NCBI GenBank assembly: GCA_030018495.1
Contig: JASEFS010000009.1
Coordinates: forward strand, 52,316 to 116,315
Length of the DNA: 64,000 bases
Source of the DNA: Deltaproteobacteria bacterium
GTDB lineage: Bacteria; Desulfobacterota; Desulfobaccia; Desulfobaccales; 0-14-0-80-60-11
Direction: 5' to 3'
Made by a program: the position numbers and the translations under genes. Shown piece by piece: positions 35,014 to 41,879 of the stretch. The notes below the pieces were generated by a model that saw only the letters and a list, made by a program, of their open reading frames with translations, was not told the origin of the DNA and did not search any database. Each line of letters begins with the position of its first letter. Position 1 is the first letter of the stretch.

Positions 35014-35063
35014 AAAACAAAACCCCTTGAAAAATCAAGGGGTTATTTTTTTCGTGGCTCCCC
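35014..35063. repeat. Right copy of the direct repeat, joined to tRNA-Asn
   Basis: This is the counterpart of 33474-33522. It contains the tRNA terminator hairpin and reads through TGGCTCCCC into the intact tRNA-Asn. Between the copies one hairpin base pair changes from C-G to T-A on both arms, which preserves pairing. Confidence 0.6.
35021..35044. terminator. Bidirectional terminator of the tRNA operon and the membrane-protein gene
   Basis: AACCCCTTGA pairs with TCAAGGGGTT around AAAA. On the plus strand it runs into ATTTTTTT; on the minus strand into TTTTGTTTT. It can end both the leftward tRNA transcript and the rightward toxin-antitoxin operon. Confidence 0.8.
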
Positions 35064-35130
35064 GGGACGGACTCGAACCGCCGACCAAGTGGTTAACAGC
35101 CACCCGCTCTACCTGCTGAGCTACCGGGGA
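35055..35130 (-). tRNA. tRNA-Asn (anticodon GTT)
   Basis: Read on the minus strand, the acceptor TCCCCGG pairs with CCGGGGA, followed by the discriminator G and an encoded CCA. The D-arm has TAGCTCAG, the anticodon loop is CTGTTAA, and the T-arm has GGTTCGAGTCC. All arms pair and the length is 76 with CCA. Confidence 0.95.
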
Positions 35131-35147
35131 GTATGTCTGACGCGCCT

Positions 35148-35221
35148 TGGCTGGGGGACTAGGATTCGAACCTAGATAAGCAGATCCAGAGTCTGCTGTC
35201 CTGCCGTTGGACGATCCCCCA
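35148..35221 (-). tRNA. tRNA-Gln (anticodon CTG)
   Basis: On the minus strand TGGGGGA pairs with TCCCCCA, followed by G and an encoded CCA. The anticodon arm reads AGACTCTGGATCT with CTG in the loop, and the T-arm has GGTTCGAATCC. It is the first gene of a two-tRNA transcript with tRNA-Asn. Confidence 0.95.
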
Positions 35222-35232
35222 ACAACTTTTTA

Positions 35233-35260
35233 AGTATAAATTCTTGCCCATTCTTGTCAA
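35233..35260 (-). promoter_or_regulatory. Promoter of the tRNA-Gln/tRNA-Asn operon
   Basis: On the minus strand TTGACA (35260-35255) and TATACT (35238-35233) are 16 bases apart, placing the start just before tRNA-Gln. Confidence 0.75.
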
Positions 35261-35306
35261 GCTATTTGCCCCGGCTGCAATCCGCCTTTGGAAGAGGTTT
35301 TTGGGC

Positions 35307-35335
35307 TTGACAGCCGCAGCCTCTCCCTTTATAAA
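35307..35335 (+). promoter_or_regulatory. Promoter of the fluoride-riboswitch transcript
   Basis: TTGACA (35307-35312) and TATAAA (35330-35335) are 17 bases apart. The predicted start near 35342 falls just before the riboswitch aptamer. Confidence 0.75.
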
Positions 35336-35346
35336 GCCCCAAGGAT

Positions 35347-35445
35347 GGGCGATGGAGCTCGCCGGGGCGGTTACTTTGTTTCTCGTCCGAACTGCGGCTG
35401 ACGCTGATAGCTCCTGATTGCGGTTCACAATCAGGAGCTTTTTTC
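35347..35445 (+). promoter_or_regulatory. Fluoride (crcB-type) riboswitch with intrinsic terminator
   Basis: The leader shows the conserved aptamer blocks in order. GGGCGATGGAGCTCGCC comes first, then after a 25-base variable insert AACTGC, a short GCG/CGC stem, and GCTGATAGCTCC. This is the pattern of known fluoride aptamers. GGAGCT (35354-35359) can pair with AGCTCC (35409-35414) in the aptamer, or AGCTCCTGATTG can instead pair with CAATCAGGAGCT (35428-35439) to make a terminator followed by six T residues. The two structures exclude each other, so ligand binding would favour readthrough into the antiporter gene 30 bases downstream. Confidence 0.85.
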
Positions 35446-35477
35446 TATGGATTTCAGCACCTTAAAGGGAGGGGCGC

Positions 35478-36947
35478 ATGGCCATAAGCCTGGCCTTCAT
35501 TATCATCCTGGGTCTGGGAGCGGATTACCTGTTTCGGCGGTTGAAGCTGCCGGGGCTGGTGGGCATGCTCCTGGTGGGCATGTTGGTGGGCCCCCATGTG
35601 CTGGGGCTGCTCCGGCCGGAAATGATGGCCGTGTCCGCCGATTTCCGCAAGATCGCCCTGATCGTCATACTGCTTAGGGCGGGCTTTGAACTGCGCAAAG
35701 ACGTTCTCCACCGCACGGCCCGCCCCGCGGTCCTCATGTCTTCCGTCCCCGCCTTGTTTGAGATTGCCGGCGTGGTGCTGCTGGCCCCCTTTTTACTCAA
35801 TCTAACCCCCCTGGAGGCGGCCATTCTGGGCACCATTTTAGGCGCGGTGTCGCCTGCAGTGGTGGTCCCCCTGATGATCGACTTCATGGAGCGGGGCAAG
35901 GGGGCCAAAAAAGGCATCCCCACCCTGGTGCTGGCCGCTTCGGCCATCGACGACGTCTTTGTCATCGTCATTTTCACCATTTTGCTGGCCATGGAAAAAG
36001 GGCAGCAGGTCAATTTCGCCTGGCAGGCGGCCAGCATCCCCATTGCCATCGTGCTGGGCATCATCCTGGGCCTTATCCCCGGCTACCTGCTCTATAAACT
36101 CTTCAGCAAATTCGATTTTGTCAGTCCCCGGCGCACCATCATCGTCCTCGGCGTGGCCATTGTCCTGACCTGGGTGGAGGACCTGACCCATCAATTCATC
36201 CCCATGGCCAGTCTGTTGGGCGTCATGGCCCTGGGGTTCATTATTTTGGAGAGGCAGGAAAGCCTGGCCCACCAAATTTCCCAGAAACTGAAACGCGTCT
36301 GGGTCTTTGCCGAGCTGCTTCTCTTCGTACTGGTGGGGGCCCAGGTGAACCTGTCTGTGGCCTGGGACTCAGGCCTGGCCGGACTGGCGGTGATTTTCGG
36401 AGCCTTGGTCTTTCGCTCGGCGGGCACCTATCTGTCGGTGTTGGGGGCCGGCCTGGACTGGCGGGAAAAGCTCTTCTGCGTGGTCTCCTATATCCCCAAG
36501 GCCACGGTGCAGGCGGCCATCGGCGCCATCCCTTTGGAGGCCGGGGTGCCCGGCGGCGAAGTCATCCTGGCGGTGGCGGTGCTCTCCATCCTGGCCACCG
36601 CGCCCATCGGCGCCATCGGCATCGCTCTGTTCGGCGAAAGGGTTCTTAAGCGGGACGAAATGTCCGTGTACCGCTTCAAGGTGCTCCGGGAGCAGTTGAA
36701 GCTGCCCCGGGTGGGCGATAGAGTCCGCCACAAAGGCACCGGCACGGTTTGGAAAGTTATTGAAGAAAAAGAGGTATGGGTGCAGTTGCCCCCCGGAGAT
36801 AAAGGAGGTGGCCCGGCACCGGCTCTTTACCTGCGGTATTGGAAGCCCCGCCCGGACCTGCCTGCCGGCAAAGGCAAGACCATGAGCCATTGCTACACCC
36901 CTGAGGACTATTCTTTTTACCACCACTGGGAGATCCTGGAAGAATGA
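35478..36947 (+). CDS. Cation:proton antiporter (CPA family) with extra C-terminal domain
   Basis: The 489-residue product has about twelve hydrophobic segments (residues 1-395) typical of monovalent cation:proton antiporters of the NhaP/KefB group. It has GTILGAVSPAVVVPLM and the acidic membrane motif ASAIDDVFVIV near residue 157. The final 80 residues leave the membrane and form a separate basic domain (VGDRVRHKGTGTVWKV, then YLRYWKPRPD, GKGKTMSHCYTPEDY). That domain is repeated as a free protein downstream. A GGGAGGGG site precedes ATG 35478. A fluoride-riboswitch-like leader upstream suggests a role in fluoride or linked ion and pH stress. Confidence 0.88.
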   Translation: MAISLAFIIILGLGADYLFRRLKLPGLVGMLLVGMLVGPHVLGLLRPEMMAVSADFRKIALIVILLRAGFELRKDVLHRTARPAVLMSSVPALFEIAGVVLLAPFLLNLTPLEAAILGTILGAVSPAVVVPLMIDFMERGKGAKKGIPTLVLAASAIDDVFVIVIFTILLAMEKGQQVNFAWQAASIPIAIVLGIILGLIPGYLLYKLFSKFDFVSPRRTIIVLGVAIVLTWVEDLTHQFIPMASLLGVMALGFIILERQESLAHQISQKLKRVWVFAELLLFVLVGAQVNLSVAWDSGLAGLAVIFGALVFRSAGTYLSVLGAGLDWREKLFCVVSYIPKATVQAAIGAIPLEAGVPGGEVILAVAVLSILATAPIGAIGIALFGERVLKRDEMSVYRFKVLREQLKLPRVGDRVRHKGTGTVWKVIEEKEVWVQLPPGDKGGGPAPALYLRYWKPRPDLPAGKGKTMSHCYTPEDYSFYHHWEILEE

Positions 36948-37060
36948 GCCCCATGCAAATAAGGCTTCTCTGAAGGACGCTTCAACCTTGAATCCCGCCC
37001 TCGTCATTCTTAATTTGAAGAATAGCAATAATTCAAAAAGGTTCAGGTAGGAGGGCGGCC

Positions 37061-37351
37061 ATGCAAGATTACGAAAAGATTATAGAGGAAAAGGGGTTGC
37101 CCGAAGTCGGGCAGACGGTGCGCAGCAAGAAATACGGCACCCTGTGGCGCGTTATGGAAAAACGGGAAGTCTGGCAGAACATCGACCCGGACCCCAAAAC
37201 CGGAGAACCCCGCATGGTGCCGGCCATTTACCTGGCCTATTGGCGCATACGGGATGACATGCCGCCCGGGGTCGGCAAAATGATGGGCTATTTGTACACC
37301 CTTTACGACAATACCTTCGCACTCAATTGGGAAAAAGTTCCACCGGAATAA
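37061..37351 (+). CDS. Stand-alone homologue of the antiporter C-terminal domain
   Basis: The 96-residue soluble protein aligns along most of its length with the last 80 residues of the antiporter: LPEVGQTVRSKKYGTLWRV against LPRVGDRVRHKGTGTVWKV. YLAYWRIRDDMPPGVGKMM matches YLRYWKPRPDLPAGKGKTM, and both end with a Y-T-x-x-D-N/Y-x-F segment. It begins after a strong AGGAGG site, 113 bases downstream of the antiporter, and is followed by a terminator, so it is likely co-transcribed. I know no name for the domain. It may regulate the transporter. Confidence 0.8.
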   Translation: MQDYEKIIEEKGLPEVGQTVRSKKYGTLWRVMEKREVWQNIDPDPKTGEPRMVPAIYLAYWRIRDDMPPGVGKMMGYLYTLYDNTFALNWEKVPPE

Positions 37352-37377
37352 CATCAATCAAAGCTGGGGCCGCATTG

Positions 37378-37410
37378 AGGCCGGAGCCGACGCTGCTCCG
37401 GCCTTTATTT
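37378..37410 (+). terminator. Terminator closing the antiporter operon
   Basis: AGGCCGGAGC pairs with GCTCCGGCCT (37378-37404) and is followed by TTATTTT. Confidence 0.8.
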
Positions 37411-37529
37411 TCGGCGTTATGGTTTAAACCAAACCGCCTTCACGCCATTCTTGGAGTCATTTATTCCCCGAACCTGCCGAAAAGTTTTATAATCCGGCCA
37501 AGTTTTTAATTTCTTTTTTGAGGCTATCC

Positions 37530-39485
37530 ATGAGCATCCGCAGCTATCTTATCCTATCCTATCTGGCCCTGGTCCTGCTAATCACCGCCGGCATGCTGGC
37601 CGGCGCGCATTGGGTGGGGAAAAAAGTCAGGGCCCAAAGCGCGGCCTTCTCTGAGAATGGGGTCCGGCAGGTGACCCAGGCCAACCTGCGGCTGTCCGAG
37701 GACATCCTGAAGATTCACGGTGAATTCGCCGTAGAAGACATCGCTCAAGCCGTGGCCAAGGAGCTCTCTTATATTCTTAAAGGCAAAAAATCTTACAATT
37801 ACGCCAATATGCGGCGCAACCAAGCCCTGCGCGACCTCGCCACCCAGCCGATCCGCACCCCGGAAGGGGTGGCGGGTTATGTGGATCTCCTGGACAATAA
37901 GGGCATCGCGGTCCTGCATCCGAACCGGGAGGTGGAAGGGAAAAACTTCCGGCTCTGGGCCGGCGAGTTTCCAGACATGTGGCGGCTGGTGGAGCGTTCC
38001 TTCACCGAGCCTCTGGTGAAAGGCTACTATTCCTTCCTGGATAAGAACGGCCGGGCGCGGCAAAAGTTCATGGCCCTGGCCCAAGTGCGGGGCACCCCCT
38101 TCATCGTCGCTTCCGTGGTCAACATCGACGAGTTCTTTCTCCCGGTGCACACCAAAATCAACCAATCCGGACAGGAGGTCGCGGGGCTGGCGAGACACGG
38201 CATAAAACAGTATTATGACGAGCTCGATTGGCGGGTAAAAATGGTGGGCCTCATCGGCGCCGGCGGCTTCAGTCTCATCGGCCTTTTGTTCGGGCTGTTT
38301 TTCGCCACCGCCATCTCCCGGCCCCTGGTCCGGTTGCGGGACGGGGTGCGGGAGATCGGCGAAGGCAATTTCGAGGTGGAGGTTCCGGAAAAGGGCGCCA
38401 AGGAAGTGGCGCAACTGGCCCACTCCTTCAACGAGCTGGGCGAGCAGCTCACCGACTATATCGCCAAGCGCGACTTCATCCGGGACACCTTCGGCCGCTA
38501 CGTCACCCATGAAGTGGTCAAGCGCCTCCTGGAGTCCGAGGGCGGCCTGGCCCTGGGAGGCGAAACCCGGGAGGTCTCCATCCTCATGAGCGACCTCAGG
38601 GGTTTTACCGCGCTCACCTCCGAAATGACTCCTGATGAGGTCATCACCTTTCTCAACCGCTATTTGGCCCGCATGATCCAGGTGCTCACCGACTATAAGG
38701 CGATAATTGATGAAATTATGGGGGACGGGATTCTGGCCTTTTTCGGAGCCCCGGAACCCCTGGACGAACACCCGGCCCAAGCCGTGGCTTGCGCCCTGGC
38801 CATGCAGAAGGCCCTGGAGGATGTGAACGCGGCCAACGCCCGGGACGGCTTGCCGCACCTGGAAATGGGCATCGCAGTGGGCACCGGCCAGGTGGTGGTG
38901 GGCAACATCGGCTCCGAAACCCGCACCAAGTATTCCGTGGTGGGCTCGCCCGTCAACTTCGTGTCCCGCATGGAGTCCTTCGCCCTGGGGGGCCAGGTGC
39001 TTATCAGCACCGGGACCTTCAGCCAGATTAAAAACCTCATCGAGGTAGGCGAAGTGTTGGAAGTGCAAATGAAGGGCTTCCCCGGCCGGGCCACCTTATT
39101 CGAGGTGACGGCCATCGGCCCGCCATACAACCTGCGAGTGGAAAAAAAACAGGAACTCCTTACGGATCTGACCGCGCCGCTGCCGGTTAACCTCTACCGC
39201 ATGCGGGACAAGGCAGTGATCGATAAGCTGCCGGAGGTTTTAATCACCCGTCTCTGCGATACCGCGGCGACGCTGCAGTTTTCCGGCGAACTGCATGAAT
39301 GGGAGGATGTGCGCCTCAAGCTGTTGAATGAGCAGCGGCAAGAGCTGCCCGGCAAAATTTACGGCAAGGTGCTTTCTATCCAACTCGCCGACGACGGGCC
39401 CGGCCAGGCACAGGTCCGCTTCACTTCGGTATCGCCGGACCTGGCCGAATATATCCGGCAAGCCGCGGCAATGGGGGCAAGTTAA
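37530..39485 (+). CDS. Membrane-bound class III adenylate/guanylate cyclase with HAMP and PilZ-like tail
   Basis: The 651-residue product has a transmembrane segment at 5-25 and a periplasmic cache-like sensor (about 30-235). A second membrane segment (VGLIGAGGFSLIGLLFGLFFA), a HAMP domain and a class III cyclase domain follow. The cyclase metal-binding aspartates are visible in ILMSDLRGF (about D355) and IMGDGILAFFG (about D399), with KYSVVGSPVNFVSRME later. The last 110 residues look like a PilZ-type barrel. It should make cAMP (or cGMP) in response to an outside signal. ATG 37530 with GAGG upstream is preferred over TTG 37518. Confidence 0.88.
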   Translation: MSIRSYLILSYLALVLLITAGMLAGAHWVGKKVRAQSAAFSENGVRQVTQANLRLSEDILKIHGEFAVEDIAQAVAKELSYILKGKKSYNYANMRRNQALRDLATQPIRTPEGVAGYVDLLDNKGIAVLHPNREVEGKNFRLWAGEFPDMWRLVERSFTEPLVKGYYSFLDKNGRARQKFMALAQVRGTPFIVASVVNIDEFFLPVHTKINQSGQEVAGLARHGIKQYYDELDWRVKMVGLIGAGGFSLIGLLFGLFFATAISRPLVRLRDGVREIGEGNFEVEVPEKGAKEVAQLAHSFNELGEQLTDYIAKRDFIRDTFGRYVTHEVVKRLLESEGGLALGGETREVSILMSDLRGFTALTSEMTPDEVITFLNRYLARMIQVLTDYKAIIDEIMGDGILAFFGAPEPLDEHPAQAVACALAMQKALEDVNAANARDGLPHLEMGIAVGTGQVVVGNIGSETRTKYSVVGSPVNFVSRMESFALGGQVLISTGTFSQIKNLIEVGEVLEVQMKGFPGRATLFEVTAIGPPYNLRVEKKQELLTDLTAPLPVNLYRMRDKAVIDKLPEVLITRLCDTAATLQFSGELHEWEDVRLKLLNEQRQELPGKIYGKVLSIQLADDGPGQAQVRFTSVSPDLAEYIRQAAAMGAS

Positions 39486-39511
39486 ATGTAGGCCGACGCT
39501 CTTACCGGCGC

Positions 39512-39541
39512 AGAACCGCCGGCCCCGGCGGTTCTAAATTT
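39512..39541. terminator. Terminator after the cyclase gene
   Basis: AGAACCGCCGG pairs with the complementary GGCGGTTCT (39512-39535) and is followed by AAATTTT. It overlaps the end of the small convergent ORF. Confidence 0.65.
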
Positions 39542-39740
39542 TCTGGCCTTTTTCCGAATGAATCGGGGGCGGAGCGTAACAGGGGCAGGTGAAGCCGCGG
39601 GACTCGCTTTTGGCCGGGCTTCCGCCCGGAGATGCCCAAAAATAGATAACCGCCAGGACCGCGATAATCGCAACTAAAATACCCAAGGCCAACCAAGCCA
39701 GGCCTAATGGCAGTAATTGATTTAAATATTCCAAACACAT
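39534..39740 (-). CDS. Putative small membrane protein
   Basis: A 68-codon ORF from ATG 39740 (or GTG 39755) encodes one strong membrane segment (LGLAWLALGILVAIIAVLAVIYFW, cut here for length: residues about 10-33). A basic, proline-rich tail (SPGGSPAKSESRGF) follows. No good ribosome site is seen, and its end lies in the cyclase terminator. It may be real because of the clean membrane segment, but support is weak. Confidence 0.35.
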   Translation of the reverse strand: MCLEYLNQLLPLGLAWLALGILVAIIAVLAVIYFWASPGGSPAKSESRGFTCPCYAPPPIHSEKGQKI

Positions 39741-39790
39741 GGCATTCTCAGGCACAAATTGGTAACCGGCAAAAAGGGTGTGGGGAAGTC

Positions 39791-40015
39791 TTACTGCAAT
39801 AATTGATTGAACTCTTCTACAGTTAATCCCGACTGCCTGATAATGGCCCGCAATGTACCTCTATCCAATTCTTTATGATCAGGAACTATAACCTGGCAAA
39901 ATGGCTGTTGGCGGCGTAAGATTATATGGCTGCCTTCTTGTCTCTTGATGGAAAAGCCGGCCCTGATCAACGCCTTTACACAATCCCGCCCCGAAATCCT
40001 GGGCAAAGTGCTCAA
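39791..40015 (-). CDS. hicA: HicA-type mRNA interferase toxin
   Basis: The 74-residue product has the HicA double-stranded-RNA-binding-like fold signature: ISGRDCVKALIRAGFSIKRQ, then GSHIILRR with the catalytic histidine, and VPDHKELDRGTLRAIIRQSGL. HicA cleaves mRNA when free of HicB. It overlaps the hicB stop by four bases, so it is translated second. Confidence 0.92.
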   Translation of the reverse strand: MSTLPRISGRDCVKALIRAGFSIKRQEGSHIILRRQQPFCQVIVPDHKELDRGTLRAIIRQSGLTVEEFNQLLQ

Positions 40016-40218
40016 ACAGCCACCATCATCGCTTCAAAACGCTCTTCGGGGACGGGCAGGCCATCATCTTCCAAGGCTTTGATATATCCTTGAATAGCCT
40101 CTTTGATATTGGCAATCGCCTCTTCCCTGGTCTTGCCCTGACTGATGCAGCCGGGTAGGCTGGGAACTTCGACTACCCAATAATTGTCTTCCCCAGGATA
40201 AATAATTACCTGTCGCAT
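40012..40218 (-). CDS. hicB: HicB-family antitoxin
   Basis: The 68-residue product has the HicB partial RNase H-like fold: YPGEDNYWVVEVPSLPGCISQG, then TREEAIANIKEAIQGYIKALEDDG. It lacks a separate C-terminal DNA-binding domain, so autoregulation may be through other means. It is first in the hicB-hicA order. Confidence 0.92.
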   Translation of the reverse strand: MRQVIIYPGEDNYWVVEVPSLPGCISQGKTREEAIANIKEAIQGYIKALEDDGLPVPEERFEAMMVAV

Positions 40219-40317
40219 CTTTTTACCTTCTGCTTAAAATATTTATTTTGCCCCGGCATCATTATCGTCGTTCCCCAGTGTGTAATTTAGGAGAGCCATG
40301 CATGAACTTTGAAAATC

Positions 40318-40344
40318 TGGTGGCACAGGCTTTCCAGCCTGTGC
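40318..40344. repeat. Dispersed 26-bp hairpin repeat, copy A
   Basis: TGGTGGCACAGGC, TTTCCA and GCCTGTG match exactly at 53685-53710. The core GCACAGGC pairs with GCCTGTGC. A related hairpin is at 54442. It lies between hicB and the ThiC-family gene. Confidence 0.7.
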
Positions 40345-40384
40345 GATCGGTCAACAATTTTCAGGGCGGTTTGATCCTTCAGCC

Positions 40385-41644
40385 TCACTCAAACTTCTCA
40401 TCAAAAACCTTCATGGCGCAGAATTTGCCGCACATGGTGCACTGGTCTTCCTTGGCCTGGGAGAGTTCCCGGTAGAGCCGGGCCTTGGCGGGGTTCATGG
40501 AGAGCTCGATCTGGGTGCGCCAGTCCAGGGCCCGGCGGGCCTGGGACATTTTCAAATCCCAGTCCGCAGCGCCGGGGATGCCCAGCGCGATGTCCGCGGC
40601 GTGCGCCGCGATGCGGCTGGCCACCACCCCGTCGATGACGTCCTCCACCTCGGGCAGCTTCAAATGCTCGGCCGGCGTGACGTAGCACAGAAACGAGGCC
40701 CCGAGGCTGGCGGCCAGGGCCCCGCCGATGGCCCCGGCGATGTGGTCGTAGCCCGCGGCCACGTCGGTGACCAGCGGCCCCAGCACATAGAAGGGCGCGC
40801 CGGCGCAGTACTTCTGCTGGAGGCGGACGTTTTTCCGGATCGCGGCCAGGGGCAGGTGCCCGGGGCCTTCCACCATGACCTGGACGCCCACGGCCCAGGC
40901 CCGCTTGGTGAGTTCGCCCAAAAGCTTCAGTTCGTGAAGCTGGGCCCGGTCGGTGGCGTCGGCCAGGCAGCCGGGGCGCAGGCCGTCCCCCAAGGACAGG
41001 GTGACGTCGTATTTTTTGGCGATGTCCAGCAATCGGTCGAAGTGTTCAAACAAGGGGTTCTCTTTGCCGTGGCGGCGCATCCAGGCGATGGTGAAGGAGC
41101 CGCCCCGGGAGACCACCCCGGTGACCCGCTTTTTCAGCAGGGGCATGGCGGCCCGGGTGACGCCGCAGTGCACCGTGACAAAGTCCACCCCCTGCTCCGC
41201 CTGGTGCTCCACCATGTCGAGGAACCAATCGGCCTTGACCTCCTCGATGGACTTGGCTTCCACCATAATTTGATAAACAGGGACGGTGCCGAAGGGCGCG
41301 GGGCAGTCGGCCAGGAGATTGGTGCGGATGAGGTCCAGGGGGCCGCCGGTGGACAGGTCCATGATGGCGTCCGCGCCGTACTCCAGGGCCGCAGCCTGCT
41401 TGGCCAGCTCTTTTTCCAGGCTGATGTCGTGGGGGGAGGTGCCGATGTTGGCGTTGATCTTCACCCTGACGCCGGTGCCGATGGCGATGGCTTTCAGGCC
41501 CTGATGCCTGCGGTTGCAGGGCACCACGAGCGTGCCTTTCTCCAAGCCCCGGCGGATGGCTTCCGCCTCGAGGCCCTCCGACCTGGCCGCCTGCTGCATG
41601 GCCCGGGTGATTTTACCGTTCAGCGCCGCTTGCCGTTGCGTCAT
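40385..41644 (-). CDS. thiC: ThiC-family radical SAM enzyme (HMP-P synthase, or BzaF-like HBI synthase)
   Basis: The 419-residue product has the ThiC barrel motifs KINANIGTSP, YGADAIMDLSTGGPLDLIR, VTVHCGVTR, MVEGPGHLPL and APFYVLGPLVTD. It ends with the cluster-binding CTMCGKFCAMK. ThiC converts aminoimidazole ribotide to the thiamine pyrimidine; its paralogue BzaF makes 5-hydroxybenzimidazole for B12. The cysteine spacing here is CX2CX3C, one shorter than the CX2CX4C of E. coli-type ThiC, so BzaF cannot be excluded. No TPP riboswitch is visible upstream. ATG 41644 gives the family start MTQRQAAL. Confidence 0.85.
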   Translation of the reverse strand: MTQRQAALNGKITRAMQQAARSEGLEAEAIRRGLEKGTLVVPCNRRHQGLKAIAIGTGVRVKINANIGTSPHDISLEKELAKQAAALEYGADAIMDLSTGGPLDLIRTNLLADCPAPFGTVPVYQIMVEAKSIEEVKADWFLDMVEHQAEQGVDFVTVHCGVTRAAMPLLKKRVTGVVSRGGSFTIAWMRRHGKENPLFEHFDRLLDIAKKYDVTLSLGDGLRPGCLADATDRAQLHELKLLGELTKRAWAVGVQVMVEGPGHLPLAAIRKNVRLQQKYCAGAPFYVLGPLVTDVAAGYDHIAGAIGGALAASLGASFLCYVTPAEHLKLPEVEDVIDGVVASRIAAHAADIALGIPGAADWDLKMSQARRALDWRTQIELSMNPAKARLYRELSQAKEDQCTMCGKFCAMKVFDEKFE

Positions 41645-41879
41645 AGTGTTGAAATTGTATCGAAAACCTGTGGAAAAAGAAACCGGGAAGACGGCCCAGG
41701 CAGGCAAGTGCGCCTCTATCGTTGCTACAATTGTTCCTTTTAAACCTCACTGAAAAACGGCATCAAATATTTGTGCCCCCCCAATCCCCTGACCCCCGGC
41801 CGCTGCTTTTTTGCGCATATTTTTTGCATTTAGCCCCGAATCGGGTAAAATGAGCTAATTTATAGATTGCGCCAATGAT

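Noticed and set aside
37578..39068. Minus-strand frame of 496 codons opposite the cyclase gene
   Set aside because: Histidine- and glycine-rich antisense shadow; the cyclase motifs on the plus strand are unambiguous.
40601..41743. Plus-strand frame of 380 codons opposite the ThiC-family gene
   Set aside because: It is a shadow of conserved coding sequence, with no family motif and a composition typical of antisense frames.
41645..41760. Riboswitch before the ThiC-family gene
   Set aside because: No TPP motif (CTGAGA and its partner blocks) is present. A GATAGAGGCGC piece resembles the start of lysine riboswitches, but the remaining helices do not fit in the space.
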